DNA from: Brevundimonas sp. LM2
GTDB taxonomy: Bacteria > Pseudomonadota > Alphaproteobacteria > Caulobacterales > Caulobacteraceae
DNA: 64,000 nucleotides
NCBI RefSeq assembly: GCF_002002865.1
Contig: NZ_CP019508.1
Coordinates: 2,894,501 to 2,958,500 of the forward strand
Direction of reading: 5' to 3'
Shown here: in pieces, positions 8,558 to 15,854 of the stretch
Layout: each line of letters starts with the position of its first letter
How positions within the stretch are numbered: position 1 is the stretch's first letter
Made by a program: the position numbers and the translations under genes
The notes under the pieces: generated by a model
The model's input: the letters and a program-made list of their open reading frames with translations, nothing else
Told to the model about the DNA's origin: nothing
Databases searched by the model: none

Positions 8558-8899
8558 ATGATCAAACCCATCATCGTCCTCGCGGCATCCGCTGCGTTCC
8601 TTGCCGCTTGCGGCAGCAACGAAGAGACGGGTCCAGTCGAAGGCCCGGCCGTCGCGGCATCGGACGCGCCGCGCAATGAAGCGGTCGACACGACCGAGAC
8701 CCCCCAGGACGCAGCCCTGACGCCCGGAGCGAACTCCTTCACGGAGACTCAGGCCCGCGAAGCCATCGAAAAGCAGGGCTATACCGGCGTCGGCACCCTC
8801 AGCCAGAACGAGAACGGCATCTGGTCGGCTCCGGCGACCCGTGAGGGCACCGAGACCACCGTCTCCGTCGACTACAAGGGCGTGGTGACCGCCCAATAG
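8558..8899 (+). CDS. small predicted lipoprotein (stress-associated context)
   Basis: A 113-residue protein with a type II signal peptide: MIKPIIVLAASAAFLAAC with the lipobox LAAC (Cys18). The mature part is an acidic linker (ETGPVEGP...TETPQDAALTPGAN) followed by a small domain around FTETQAREAIEKQGYTGVGTL and WSAPATREG. That domain has the look of small PepSY/BON-like modules reading out an alpha helix plus beta hairpin. ATG 8558 is preceded by GGAAGGGAG. It lies 46 bp upstream of a glycine-zipper stress protein, probably in one operon. Function not known. Confidence 0.8.
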   Translation: MIKPIIVLAASAAFLAACGSNEETGPVEGPAVAASDAPRNEAVDTTETPQDAALTPGANSFTETQAREAIEKQGYTGVGTLSQNENGIWSAPATREGTETTVSVDYKGVVTAQ

Positions 8900-8945
8900 G
8901 CGGACGTCTCCCCGACTTCAAATCCTCTCAATCAGGAGCCTCACC

Positions 8946-9593
8946 ATGGCCACCGTCACCCGACTGTACGACACCCACACCCAGGCGCTGGACGCCGTGT
9001 CCGATCTGGAAGCCGCCGGCATCCGTGCCGACGACATCAGCATCGTCTCCAACAACACCGACAACTGGCATGCCGGCCACGAGCATCCCGACAAGACCGG
9101 CGCGGGTCCGCTGGGTGACCGCAACGGCGACGGCGAGAACGACGTCGCCGACGGAGCCGGCAAGGGTGCCACCTCGGGTGGCCTGATTGGGGCCGGCGCC
9201 GGTCTGCTCGCCGGCCTCGGCATGCTGGCCATTCCGGGTCTCGGCCCCGTGGTCGCCGCCGGCTGGCTGGCCTCGACCGCCGTCGGCGCCGCTGTCGGCG
9301 CGGCGGCCGGCGGTGCCACGGGCGGCCTGCTCGGCGCGCTGAAGGAGGCCGGTCACTCCGACGAGGACGCCAACGTCTATGCCGAGGGCGTCCGTCGCGG
9401 CGGCACCCTGGTCAGCGTCCGCACCTCGGGCGACGACGAGGACCGGATCGAAGCCATCCTGCACGGCCAGCAGGGCTTCGACGCCAGCACGCGCGGCCAG
9501 GCCTATCGCGACACCGGCTGGACCGGCTTCGACGAAACGGCGCAGCCCTACAGCAGCGACGAGATCTCGCGCGAGCGCGGCCTCTACCGCTAG
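8946..9593 (+). CDS. general stress protein 17M-like, glycine-zipper protein
   Basis: A 215-residue protein starting MATVTRLYDTHTQALDAVSDLE, the N-terminal alpha/beta module of GSP17M/YflT-type stress proteins. It continues with a glycine/alanine-rich hydrophobic zipper (about 62-115, GLIGAGAGLLAGLGM and AAVGAAAGGATGG) that could insert in or associate with membranes. A second short ferredoxin-like part (EDANVYAEGVRRGGTLVSVRT) and an acidic tail follow. The start has a CAGGAG ribosome site. Together with the upstream lipoprotein and the GGAAC boxes it fits a general stress response operon closed by a strong terminator. Confidence 0.85.
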   Translation: MATVTRLYDTHTQALDAVSDLEAAGIRADDISIVSNNTDNWHAGHEHPDKTGAGPLGDRNGDGENDVADGAGKGATSGGLIGAGAGLLAGLGMLAIPGLGPVVAAGWLASTAVGAAVGAAAGGATGGLLGALKEAGHSDEDANVYAEGVRRGGTLVSVRTSGDDEDRIEAILHGQQGFDASTRGQAYRDTGWTGFDETAQPYSSDEISRERGLYR

Positions 9594-9613
9594 GCTGATC
9601 CAAGACAGGAACG

Positions 9614-9643
9614 CCCCGCCGGCCTCGCGCCGGCGGGGTTTTT
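9614..9643 (+). terminator. intrinsic terminator after the stress operon
   Basis: A 10-bp perfect stem (CCCCGCCGGC 9614-9623, GCCGGCGGGG 9629-9638) with a 5-nt loop is followed by five T residues. Confidence 0.9.
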
Positions 9644-9655
9644 CGTGGCCGGCCC

Positions 9656-10216
9656 CTAGGGCTCCAGCTCGATGTCCCAGTACAGATAGTCCAGCCAGCT
9701 CTGGTGCAGATAGTGCGGCGGGAAGCGGCGGCCGGCGTCCTGCAGCTGGTACGAGTTGGGGCGATGCGGGGCGCGACGGACCGGCATGCCGGCCTGTTGT
9801 GGCGTGCGGCCGCCCTTTCTCAGATTGCAGGGCGAGCAGGCGGCGACGATGTTTTCCCAGGTGGTGCGCCCGCCCCGGCTGCGCGGGATCACATGGTCGA
9901 AGGTCAGCTCGGCCGAGGTGCCGCAATACTGGCAGGTGAAGCCGTCGCGCAGGAAGACGTTGAACCGGGTGAAGGCCGGGCTGCGGTTTTGATCGACATA
10001 GCTCTTCAGCGCGATCACGCTGGGGATGCGCATCTCCATCGACGGGCTGCGCACGACCTGATCGTACACCGACACCACGTCGACGCGGTCCTGATAGACG
10101 GCCTTCACCGCCTCCTCCCACGGCCAGAGCGACAGCGGATAGTAGGACAGGGGGCGGAAATCGGCGTTCAGCACCAGGGCTGGAAAACCGGACGGCGGCT
10201 TGTGGAGCACCTGCAT
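9656..10216 (-). CDS. HNH endonuclease family protein
   Basis: A 186-residue protein common in Alphaproteobacteria. The C-terminal half carries the beta-beta-alpha-metal HNH fold: CQYCG (Cys95, Cys98) and SPCN with Cys127/Cys130 as structural zinc ligands, and DHVIPRSRGG with His108 as catalytic base and Asn122 in TTWENI. The N-terminal 80 residues (FPALVLNADFRPLSYYPLSLW) form the conserved domain seen in stand-alone HNH proteins with no restriction partner. No methyltransferase or phage gene is nearby, so a housekeeping DNA-metabolism role is likelier than restriction. Its end overlaps the T-tract of the convergent terminator region. Confidence 0.93.
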   Translation of the reverse strand: MQVLHKPPSGFPALVLNADFRPLSYYPLSLWPWEEAVKAVYQDRVDVVSVYDQVVRSPSMEMRIPSVIALKSYVDQNRSPAFTRFNVFLRDGFTCQYCGTSAELTFDHVIPRSRGGRTTWENIVAACSPCNLRKGGRTPQQAGMPVRRAPHRPNSYQLQDAGRRFPPHYLHQSWLDYLYWDIELEP

Positions 10217-10354
10217 CAGGTCCTCCCGCTCACGCCGGGCTGGCTCGGGGCCAGTTGTATCGAGGAATGCGGACTGAAGACGTCTCTCCTTCGCTCTAAC
10301 CCGTTCAGCCTAGACCCGATTCGCACCCGCCGCCATGACGACTGTGCAGCGGTT

Positions 10355-11029
10355 TCATGACGCGCCCTTGCGGACCAGACCGCCTGGAAACCCGGGCAGG
10401 CTCCAGCCCCACATCAGCGCCCCGGCGCGCAGGAGAAAGCCCGCGGGGGCGGCGATGGCGGCGGCGGGCCACTGCTCCAGCCCGGCCGCCCGCGCCACCA
10501 CATAGACCGTCGCCGCCACGATCGCGGCCGAGACGGTGATCTCCCGGCGCAGCAGGATCGACGGCTGGCCGGCCAGCAGATCACGCACGATGCCGCCGAA
10601 ACAGGCCGTCAGCGCGCCCATGACGATACAGATCAGCGGTGCAACGCCAAACGCTTCCGCCTTGGCCGCGCCGAGCACGCCGTAGGCCCCAAGCCCGATC
10701 GCATCCAGCCACAGCAGGGCGCGGAACCGCCAGGCCCCGGCTCCGATCAGCCACACCGCCATCGCCCCGGCCAGGCAGACCGCGATATAGCGCCAGTCCT
10801 GCACCCAGAAGACGGGCGCCTCGATCAGCACGTCCCGCAGCGTTCCGCCGCCCACGCCGGTGATGGCGGCGAAGAAGGCGAAGGTCACCAGGTCGTGCTT
10901 TTCGCGCGCCGCCGCCAGGGCTCCGGTCGCGGCGAACACGGCCACCCCGGCGAAGTCCAGCGCGCCCAGCACCGTCTCCGGATGCGCCAGGGCGGGCGAC
11001 AGCAGGGATGGGTCGACCATCACGCTCAT
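10355..11029 (-). CDS. TRIC/UPF0126 family cation channel
   Basis: Inner-membrane protein of 224 residues with two repeats of three helices, each repeat carrying the pore motif (GVGGGTLRDVL near residue 60, CFGGIVRDLLAG near 145). This is the trimeric intracellular cation (TRIC) channel architecture; bacterial members conduct monovalent cations. ATG 11029 overlaps the TGA of the upstream glycosylase gene by 4 bp (ATGA), implying coupled translation. The partnership with a DNA glycosylase has no obvious functional logic. Confidence 0.9.
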   Translation of the reverse strand: MSVMVDPSLLSPALAHPETVLGALDFAGVAVFAATGALAAAREKHDLVTFAFFAAITGVGGGTLRDVLIEAPVFWVQDWRYIAVCLAGAMAVWLIGAGAWRFRALLWLDAIGLGAYGVLGAAKAEAFGVAPLICIVMGALTACFGGIVRDLLAGQPSILLRREITVSAAIVAATVYVVARAAGLEQWPAAAIAAPAGFLLRAGALMWGWSLPGFPGGLVRKGAS

Positions 11030-11682
11030 GCGGCGCTGCGCTCCGGCGGGTCCAGGACGATCTCGCCCTTCTTCACACCGGTATACCACGCCCACAGCAG
11101 ATGGGTCGCCACCCCGCGCCACGGCCGCCAGACCTCGGCCCGGGCATAGGCTCCCTTGGTGTCCGGCCGAGTCTCGGTGCCGTCGGCCCATTTGATCGCC
11201 TCCTGCAGGGCCACGTCGCCGCCGGGAAAGACGTCCGTCCGCCCCTCGCACAGCAGCAGATAGGCCTCCGCCGTCCACAGGCCGACGCCCTTCAAGGCCA
11301 CCAGGGCCTCGATCGCCGCGGCGTCGTCCAGGGTGGCCAGATGCTCCAGGTCGATCGTCCCCTCCTGCTGCGCCCGCGCCATGCCCTGGCCATAGGTCGC
11401 CTTCTGCCGCGACAGCCCCATGCCTCTCAGACTGTCCAGGTCGTGGGCCAGCAGATTGGCCGGGGTGATCTCACCCAGGCCCGCTTCCAGCCGAGCCCAG
11501 ACCGAGGCGGCCGAGGCGACCGAGACCTGCTGCTCGACGATCATGCGGAACAGGCCGACGAAGCCGGCCTGGCGCACCCGCCATTCGAACGGCGGCGTCT
11601 GGGCGTGGGCGCGGGCCAGGGCCGGGTCGAGCCGGGCCAGGGTCTCGCGCGCGGCGGTCAGTTCCTGAGGCGTGAGGGGCAT
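11026..11682 (-). CDS. DNA-3-methyladenine glycosylase, AlkA-like HhH-GPD protein
   Basis: Base-excision repair glycosylase, 218 residues, without the N-terminal TBP-like domain of E. coli AlkA. The helix-hairpin-helix LKGVGLWTAEAYLL (residues 130-143) is followed by the catalytic aspartate in FPGGDVALQ (Asp156). No iron-sulfur cysteines are present, so it is not Nth/MutY. ATG 11682 follows AAGGA. It would remove alkylated purines, leaving abasic sites. It overlaps the downstream TRIC gene by 4 bp. Confidence 0.9.
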   Translation of the reverse strand: MPLTPQELTAARETLARLDPALARAHAQTPPFEWRVRQAGFVGLFRMIVEQQVSVASAASVWARLEAGLGEITPANLLAHDLDSLRGMGLSRQKATYGQGMARAQQEGTIDLEHLATLDDAAAIEALVALKGVGLWTAEAYLLLCEGRTDVFPGGDVALQEAIKWADGTETRPDTKGAYARAEVWRPWRGVATHLLWAWYTGVKKGEIVLDPPERSAA

Positions 11683-11821
11683 GGGGTCCTTGTCGACAAG
11701 TCGGGCGGCGGAGCGGTAGCGTCCGGCATGCCCAGTCTGGACGATCTCGCCGCCCCGATCACCCCCGCGTCTCCACGGCCCGACGACGGAGGCCGAAAAC
11801 CGCTGGCCCATCGCTGACGCC

Positions 11822-12670
11822 ATGGCCTTCATCACCCGTTTCGCCCCCTCCCCCACCGGCCTGCTGCACCGGGGCCATGCCGTCTCCGCCTTGACGGCGT
11901 GGAGCGCGGCCCGCGCGGCGGGCGGGCGGTTCCTGCTGCGGATCGAGGATACCGACTTCACCCGCTGCCGCCCGGAATACGAGACCGCCCTGATCGAGGA
12001 TCTGGCCTGGCTGGGTCTGGACTGGGAGACCCCGGTGCGCCGCCAGTCCGACCACCGGGACGCCTATGACGCGGCCCTGGACCGGTTGCGCGACCTGGGC
12101 GTGCTCTATCGCTGCTTCCGGACCCGCAAGGAGCTGATGGCCCTGGCCGGGGTCGCCCCGCACGGCGACGATCCGCCGGACGCCCAGGCCTTCGCAGGCG
12201 GTCCGCTGGAGCCGGATGAGGAAGCCGGACGCCTGGCCGACGGCCGGCCCTTCGCCTGGCGGCTGTCCCTCGCCGCCGCGCGGGACCGGCTGGGTGGGTT
12301 CGAGCACCTGACCTGGACCGAGGAGACGGCGGGGCCCGGGGTCAGGACCGCCCGGCCCGAGGCGTTGGGGGACATGGTCCTGGGGCGCAAGGACATCGGC
12401 GCGGGCTATGTCATCGCCTCGGTCGTCGACGACGCGCTGCAGGGCGTGACCCATGTGGTGCGCGGTGAGGACCTGATCCCCGCGACGTCGATCCAGCGGG
12501 TACTGCAGGCCCTGCTGGACCTGCCGACCCCGGTGTATCGCCACCACCCCCTGCTGCTGGGCCCCGACGGCAAACGCTACGCCAAGCGCGACGGCTCGGT
12601 GACGATCATGGCCCTGCGCGAGGCCGGGGTGACGCCGCAGGAGTTGCGGGCGGAGCTGGGGTTTGAGTAG
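11822..12670 (+). CDS. gluQ: glutamyl-Q tRNA(Asp) synthetase
   Basis: A truncated class I glutamyl-tRNA synthetase paralogue (282 residues) that attaches glutamate to the queuosine base at position 34 of tRNA-Asp. The HIGH-type motif sits in PSPTGLLHRGHA, ATP/tRNA contacts in RIEDTDFTRCRPEY, and the KMSKS equivalent in KRYAKRDGS near the C-terminus. The anticodon-binding domain is absent, as defines GluQ. The zinc-type cysteine cluster is largely lost (only YRCF). ATG 11822 starts the frame; a palindromic repeat lies directly after the stop. Confidence 0.95.
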   Translation: MAFITRFAPSPTGLLHRGHAVSALTAWSAARAAGGRFLLRIEDTDFTRCRPEYETALIEDLAWLGLDWETPVRRQSDHRDAYDAALDRLRDLGVLYRCFRTRKELMALAGVAPHGDDPPDAQAFAGGPLEPDEEAGRLADGRPFAWRLSLAAARDRLGGFEHLTWTEETAGPGVRTARPEALGDMVLGRKDIGAGYVIASVVDDALQGVTHVVRGEDLIPATSIQRVLQALLDLPTPVYRHHPLLLGPDGKRYAKRDGSVTIMALREAGVTPQELRAELGFE

Positions 12671-12677
12671 GCTTTTT

Positions 12678-12813
12678 CCCTCCCCTTTATGGGGAGGGAC
12701 GGCGTAGCGAAGCGCAGCCTGGGTGGGGGCGTCCGACGCGGGGTGACACCTTCGCACGGCCCCACCCTGGTGCCGCTGGCGCGTCACCGTCCCTCCCCAT
12801 AAAGGGGAGGGAG
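12678..12813. repeat. REPIN-like inverted repeat, type A
   Basis: A 136-bp element with two inverted arms of about 50 bp. Each begins with the same small hairpin (CCCTCCCC-TTTAT-GGGGAGGG) and extends through CAGCCTGGGTGGGG and its counterpart CACCAGGGTGGGG. The right end supplies the AAAGGGGAGGGAGA directly before the ATG of the next gene, so the repeat doubles as its ribosome-binding site. Confidence 0.85.
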
Positions 12814-12814
12814 A

Positions 12815-13723
12815 ATGTCATCGCCCACCCCCGCCCCCCGCCTGATTCCCCTGCTGGTCGTGCTCGCCTCCGCCAGCGTGCTGGGGCTGGCGCCGATCCT
12901 GGTCCGGCTGACCGAGACCGGACCGGCGGCGGCCGGCTTCTGGCGGTTCGCCTTCGCCCTGCCGTTGTTGTGCCTGCTGGTGGCCCGGCCGGGGGGCGAA
13001 GGCCTCGGAAGACCGTCGCGCTGGATGCTGCTGGCCGGTCTGCTGCTGGGGCTGGACCTCAGCGTCTGGCACTACGGCATCGTCATGACCTCGGTCGCCA
13101 ATGCCACGGTGCTGTGCAACCTGACGCCGGTGGTGGTGACCCTGGTCGGCTGGCTGGTCTTCAAGGAGCGGCCCGCCCGGCTGTTCATCCTGGCCCTCGC
13201 CCTGGCCATGGGCGGGGCCTTCGCCATGGCGGCGGCCGCCGAAGGGGGTCAGGGCACCAACCCGGTGCTGGGCGACCTGCTCTCGCTCAGCGTGTCTCTC
13301 TGGTACGCGGGCTATTTCCTGATGGTGAAGCGGGCGCGGACCACGGCCGGGGCGCTGCGCGTCACCTTCTGGGCCACCCTGGCGGGCCTGCCGCTGATGG
13401 GAGGCGTCGCGCTTGTGCTGGGCGAGGACATGATCCCCGCCACCACCGCGGGCTGGGCCGCCTGCATGGCCATGGGGCTGATGCATGTGGTGGGCCAGGG
13501 GGGCGTGGCCTGGGCCCTGGGCCGGCTGCCGACCGCGATAACCGCCGTCACCATCCTGATCCAGCCCCTGGTCGCCGCCGGTCTCAGCTGGCTGATCTTC
13601 GGCGAGACCCTGACGATCGTCCAGGCCCTGGGCGGGGCCCTGGTGCTGGCCGCCATCATGCTGGCGCAGTGGTCGGCCCGAACGAAAACGGGCGCGACCC
13701 CAGAGGGTGTCGCGCCCGCCTGA
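12815..13723 (+). CDS. DMT superfamily permease (EamA domains)
   Basis: Inner-membrane transporter of 302 residues with ten hydrophobic helices arranged as two EamA repeats (about residues 10-140 and 152-288). Typical signatures are GLAPILVRLTETGPAAAGFWRF and the family-characteristic FGETLTIVQALGGALVLAAI at the end of repeat two. Members export amino acids or other metabolites; the substrate cannot be told. ATG 12815 sits 1 bp after a palindromic repeat whose GGGGAGGGAGA serves as Shine-Dalgarno, so expression depends on the repeat end. Confidence 0.9.
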   Translation: MSSPTPAPRLIPLLVVLASASVLGLAPILVRLTETGPAAAGFWRFAFALPLLCLLVARPGGEGLGRPSRWMLLAGLLLGLDLSVWHYGIVMTSVANATVLCNLTPVVVTLVGWLVFKERPARLFILALALAMGGAFAMAAAAEGGQGTNPVLGDLLSLSVSLWYAGYFLMVKRARTTAGALRVTFWATLAGLPLMGGVALVLGEDMIPATTAGWAACMAMGLMHVVGQGGVAWALGRLPTAITAVTILIQPLVAAGLSWLIFGETLTIVQALGGALVLAAIMLAQWSARTKTGATPEGVAPA

Positions 13724-13753
13724 TGGTCGTCCAGCGACCCTGAGCCTAAAGGA

Positions 13754-13957
13754 TCAGAGCAGCTTCAGATCGACGGCCGAGGTCTTGCCGCGCTGGGATT
13801 CCAGCTCGTACGACACCTTGGCGTTTTCATCGAGGCCCGTCAGGCCAGCCTTCTGGACGGCGGTGATGTGAACGAACACATCGGCGCCGCCGCTTTCCGG
13901 CTGGATGAAGCCGAAGCCTTTCGTGGGGTTGAACCACTTGACCGTACCGGTCGCCAT
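13754..13957 (-). CDS. cold-shock-domain protein (CspA family)
   Basis: A 67-residue single cold-shock domain, RNA/ssDNA-binding. RNP1 is KGFGFI (residues 13-18) and RNP2 is VFVHI (27-31); the start [18 protein letters not shown] is diagnostic. ATG 13957 follows GGAGACGC. About 190 nt of upstream DNA lie before the next gene, consistent with the long structured leaders of cold-shock mRNAs. Whether it is cold-induced cannot be read from sequence. Confidence 0.95.
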   Translation of the reverse strand: MATGTVKWFNPTKGFGFIQPESGGADVFVHITAVQKAGLTGLDENAKVSYELESQRGKTSAVDLKLL

Positions 13958-14153
13958 TTTAGCGTCTCCATAAACGCGCTTTTCCAGGCGGACGCCCTGA
14001 CAAGGGGGTCCGACAACCCATCTGGACAGCTCGTTCAGGCGAAGGAGCGAAACGCGGGTTTGGACCCCACGCGAAATCCGGATTGCGCGATTGTTGTCTC
14101 TCGGACTTTCGGATCGGTCAACCCGAAACGAATCACCTTGCGCGCGAGCGTGG
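13958..14153 (-). other. probable long 5' leader and promoter of the cold-shock gene
   Basis: This 196-bp gap holds no plausible gene on either strand. It lies directly upstream of the cold-shock gene on the minus strand, so it most likely carries its promoter and an untranslated leader. No clear -35/-10 pair was found. Confidence 0.35.
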
Positions 14154-14936
14154 TTAGCCGGGCTGGCGGGCTCCGCTCGCGCAAAGCCCGCGCGGCGCAC
14201 CGTCCAGATGCAGGTGGTCGCGGTGGGCTTCGTTGTAGTCCGGCGTCAGCACCGTCGAAAAGACCTGACAGGCACCGTCGCGCAGCCGCTTCAGGAACAC
14301 CGCCCCCTCGCCGCCCTGCGGCCCCGTCCCGCTCCAGTCCGCCTCGACCGACACGGTCTTTCCATCGGTCAGGGTGACCGAAGCCACGTCCAGGGCATTG
14401 GCCCGCGCATGTTCGCTGGGCCGGTCGGCGACGTCGGTCGAGCCGTAGATCCGGCGGCAGGAATAGGTCCCGAAATTGTTTACCGCGGCGACCTTCGAGC
14501 CATAGACCGCCTCGGCCGCGGGCTGCAGCACCTGCCGGTCCCAGATCACGTAACGCACGGCCAGCGGGCACTGCATCGTCAGACCGCCCGGCTTCAGCGG
14601 CGTGACGGCACCGCCGGTGATGGTCACCGCGCCCCGCACCTGGCAGAAGCCGCCGTCGTCGCGATCCTCGGCCCGCCGCACCTCGACGCCCGCATCGCGC
14701 AGGGTCTGCATACAGGCCTCGGTGGCCCCGGCGACCTGCTCCGGCGCGGCCCCGGCCGGCACCTCGAAATCGCCGACCTTGGCCGCCGTGGCCTGGCCGA
14801 CCGGTCGGTTCAGATCCAGCGGCTTCCAGAACAGATCCTGCGGCGGGGCGAAGGCGTTCAGCAGGGCGAAGGCCGCGCACACGCCCAGCATCGCCTCCCA
14901 CATCAGGTTCCAGAAGTCGGCGAAATCGCGTTTCAT
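14154..14936 (-). CDS. extensin-like family protein
   Basis: A 260-residue protein with one N-terminal membrane anchor ([18 protein letters not shown]) and a C-terminal extensin-like domain. The C-terminal core has the conserved cysteines ([42 protein letters not shown]) and the metal-peptidase-like histidines in [11 protein letters not shown] and [11 protein letters not shown]. The latter resemble the D-Ala-D-Ala carboxypeptidase (peptidase M15) fold to which this family is related, so a cell-wall role in the periplasm is plausible. ATG 14936 is preferred over an ATG four codons upstream. Confidence 0.85.
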   Translation of the reverse strand: MKRDFADFWNLMWEAMLGVCAAFALLNAFAPPQDLFWKPLDLNRPVGQATAAKVGDFEVPAGAAPEQVAGATEACMQTLRDAGVEVRRAEDRDDGGFCQVRGAVTITGGAVTPLKPGGLTMQCPLAVRYVIWDRQVLQPAAEAVYGSKVAAVNNFGTYSCRRIYGSTDVADRPSEHARANALDVASVTLTDGKTVSVEADWSGTGPQGGEGAVFLKRLRDGACQVFSTVLTPDYNEAHRDHLHLDGAPRGLCASGARQPG

Positions 14937-15058
14937 ACGCGGGCACAATGGACGGGCGGGCAGCCGGTAACAATCGCGCGTCTGCGCTTTGCCGACCTTT
15001 TCCCTCGACGCCCCCCTCGAACTGCCCGACCGTATCGCCCGAACACGGAGGATCCCGC

Positions 15059-15805
15059 ATGGGCAAGGCCAAGGATTACGACAAGGCGCTGGAGGCGCTG
15101 CAGATCGAGCTGGTCGACACCCAGCACTGGGCCATCGAACAGGGGCTGAAGGTCGTGGTGCTGTTCGAGGGCCGCGACACCGCCGGCAAGGACGGGGCGA
15201 TCAAGCGGATCGTCGAATACGCCTCGCCGCGCCAGACCCGCATCGTCGCCCTGCCCAAGCCGACCGAGCGGGAACTGACCCAGTGGTATTTCCAGCGCTA
15301 CGTCTCCCACCTGCCGGCGGCAGGCGAGCTCGTCCTATTCAACCGGTCCTGGTACAACCGGGCCGGGGTCGAGCCGGTCATGGGCTTCTGCACCCCCGAA
15401 CAGCACGAACATTTTCTCGACGACGTGCCCCGGTTCGAGCGGTCGCTGACCGGGTCGGGCATCATCCTGATCAAGCTGTGGCTCGACATCTCGAAAGAGG
15501 AACAGGCCCGGCGGCTGGAGGAGCGGCGGGAAGACCCGCTGAAGAAGTTCAAGGTCTCCTCGCTCGACGCCGAGGCCCAGATCCGCTGGGACGCCTACAG
15601 CGCCGCCCGCAACCGCATGCTGGCCGAATGCCACCACCGCGACGCGCCCTGGACCGTCATCGCCACCGACGACAAGAAGACCGCCCGACTGAACATCGTG
15701 CGCCACATCCTGCGCCGGCTGGACCGGCCGGGCGCGAAGGTCGGCCACGTCGATCCGCGCGTGGTCTTCGACGCCAGCCGGGCGAAGGGCAAGCTGAACC
15801 CGTGA
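15059..15805 (+). CDS. ppk2: polyphosphate kinase 2
   Basis: Nucleoside-diphosphate kinase using polyphosphate, 248 residues, single-domain PPK2. The Walker A-like loop is FEGRDTAGKDG (near residue 38-48), the following block is IKRIVEYASPRQTRIVALPK, and the lid/Walker B region reads LFNRSWYNRAGVEPVMGF. The start ATG 15059 has ACGGAGGA at good spacing. Single-domain class I enzymes make NTPs from NDPs and polyP. The gene stands between an extensin-like gene (divergent) and uvrC, with no other phosphate gene nearby. Confidence 0.94.
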   Translation: MGKAKDYDKALEALQIELVDTQHWAIEQGLKVVVLFEGRDTAGKDGAIKRIVEYASPRQTRIVALPKPTERELTQWYFQRYVSHLPAAGELVLFNRSWYNRAGVEPVMGFCTPEQHEHFLDDVPRFERSLTGSGIILIKLWLDISKEEQARRLEERREDPLKKFKVSSLDAEAQIRWDAYSAARNRMLAECHHRDAPWTVIATDDKKTARLNIVRHILRRLDRPGAKVGHVDPRVVFDASRAKGKLNP

Positions 15806-15810
15806 CCAAC

Positions 15811-15835
15811 CTCCCTCTCCCTATGGGAGAGGGAA
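15811..15835. repeat. single hairpin unit related to the GGGAGAGGG repeats
   Basis: A perfect 9-bp hairpin (CCCTCTCCC-TAT-GGGAGAGGG) between ppk2 and uvrC. It matches the outer hairpin of the larger element at 52413-52583 but stands as a half unit, like a solitary REP. It may contribute the GGGAGAGGG purines upstream of uvrC. Confidence 0.7.
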
Positions 15836-15854
15836 AGTCCCTATATTGCTCCCG

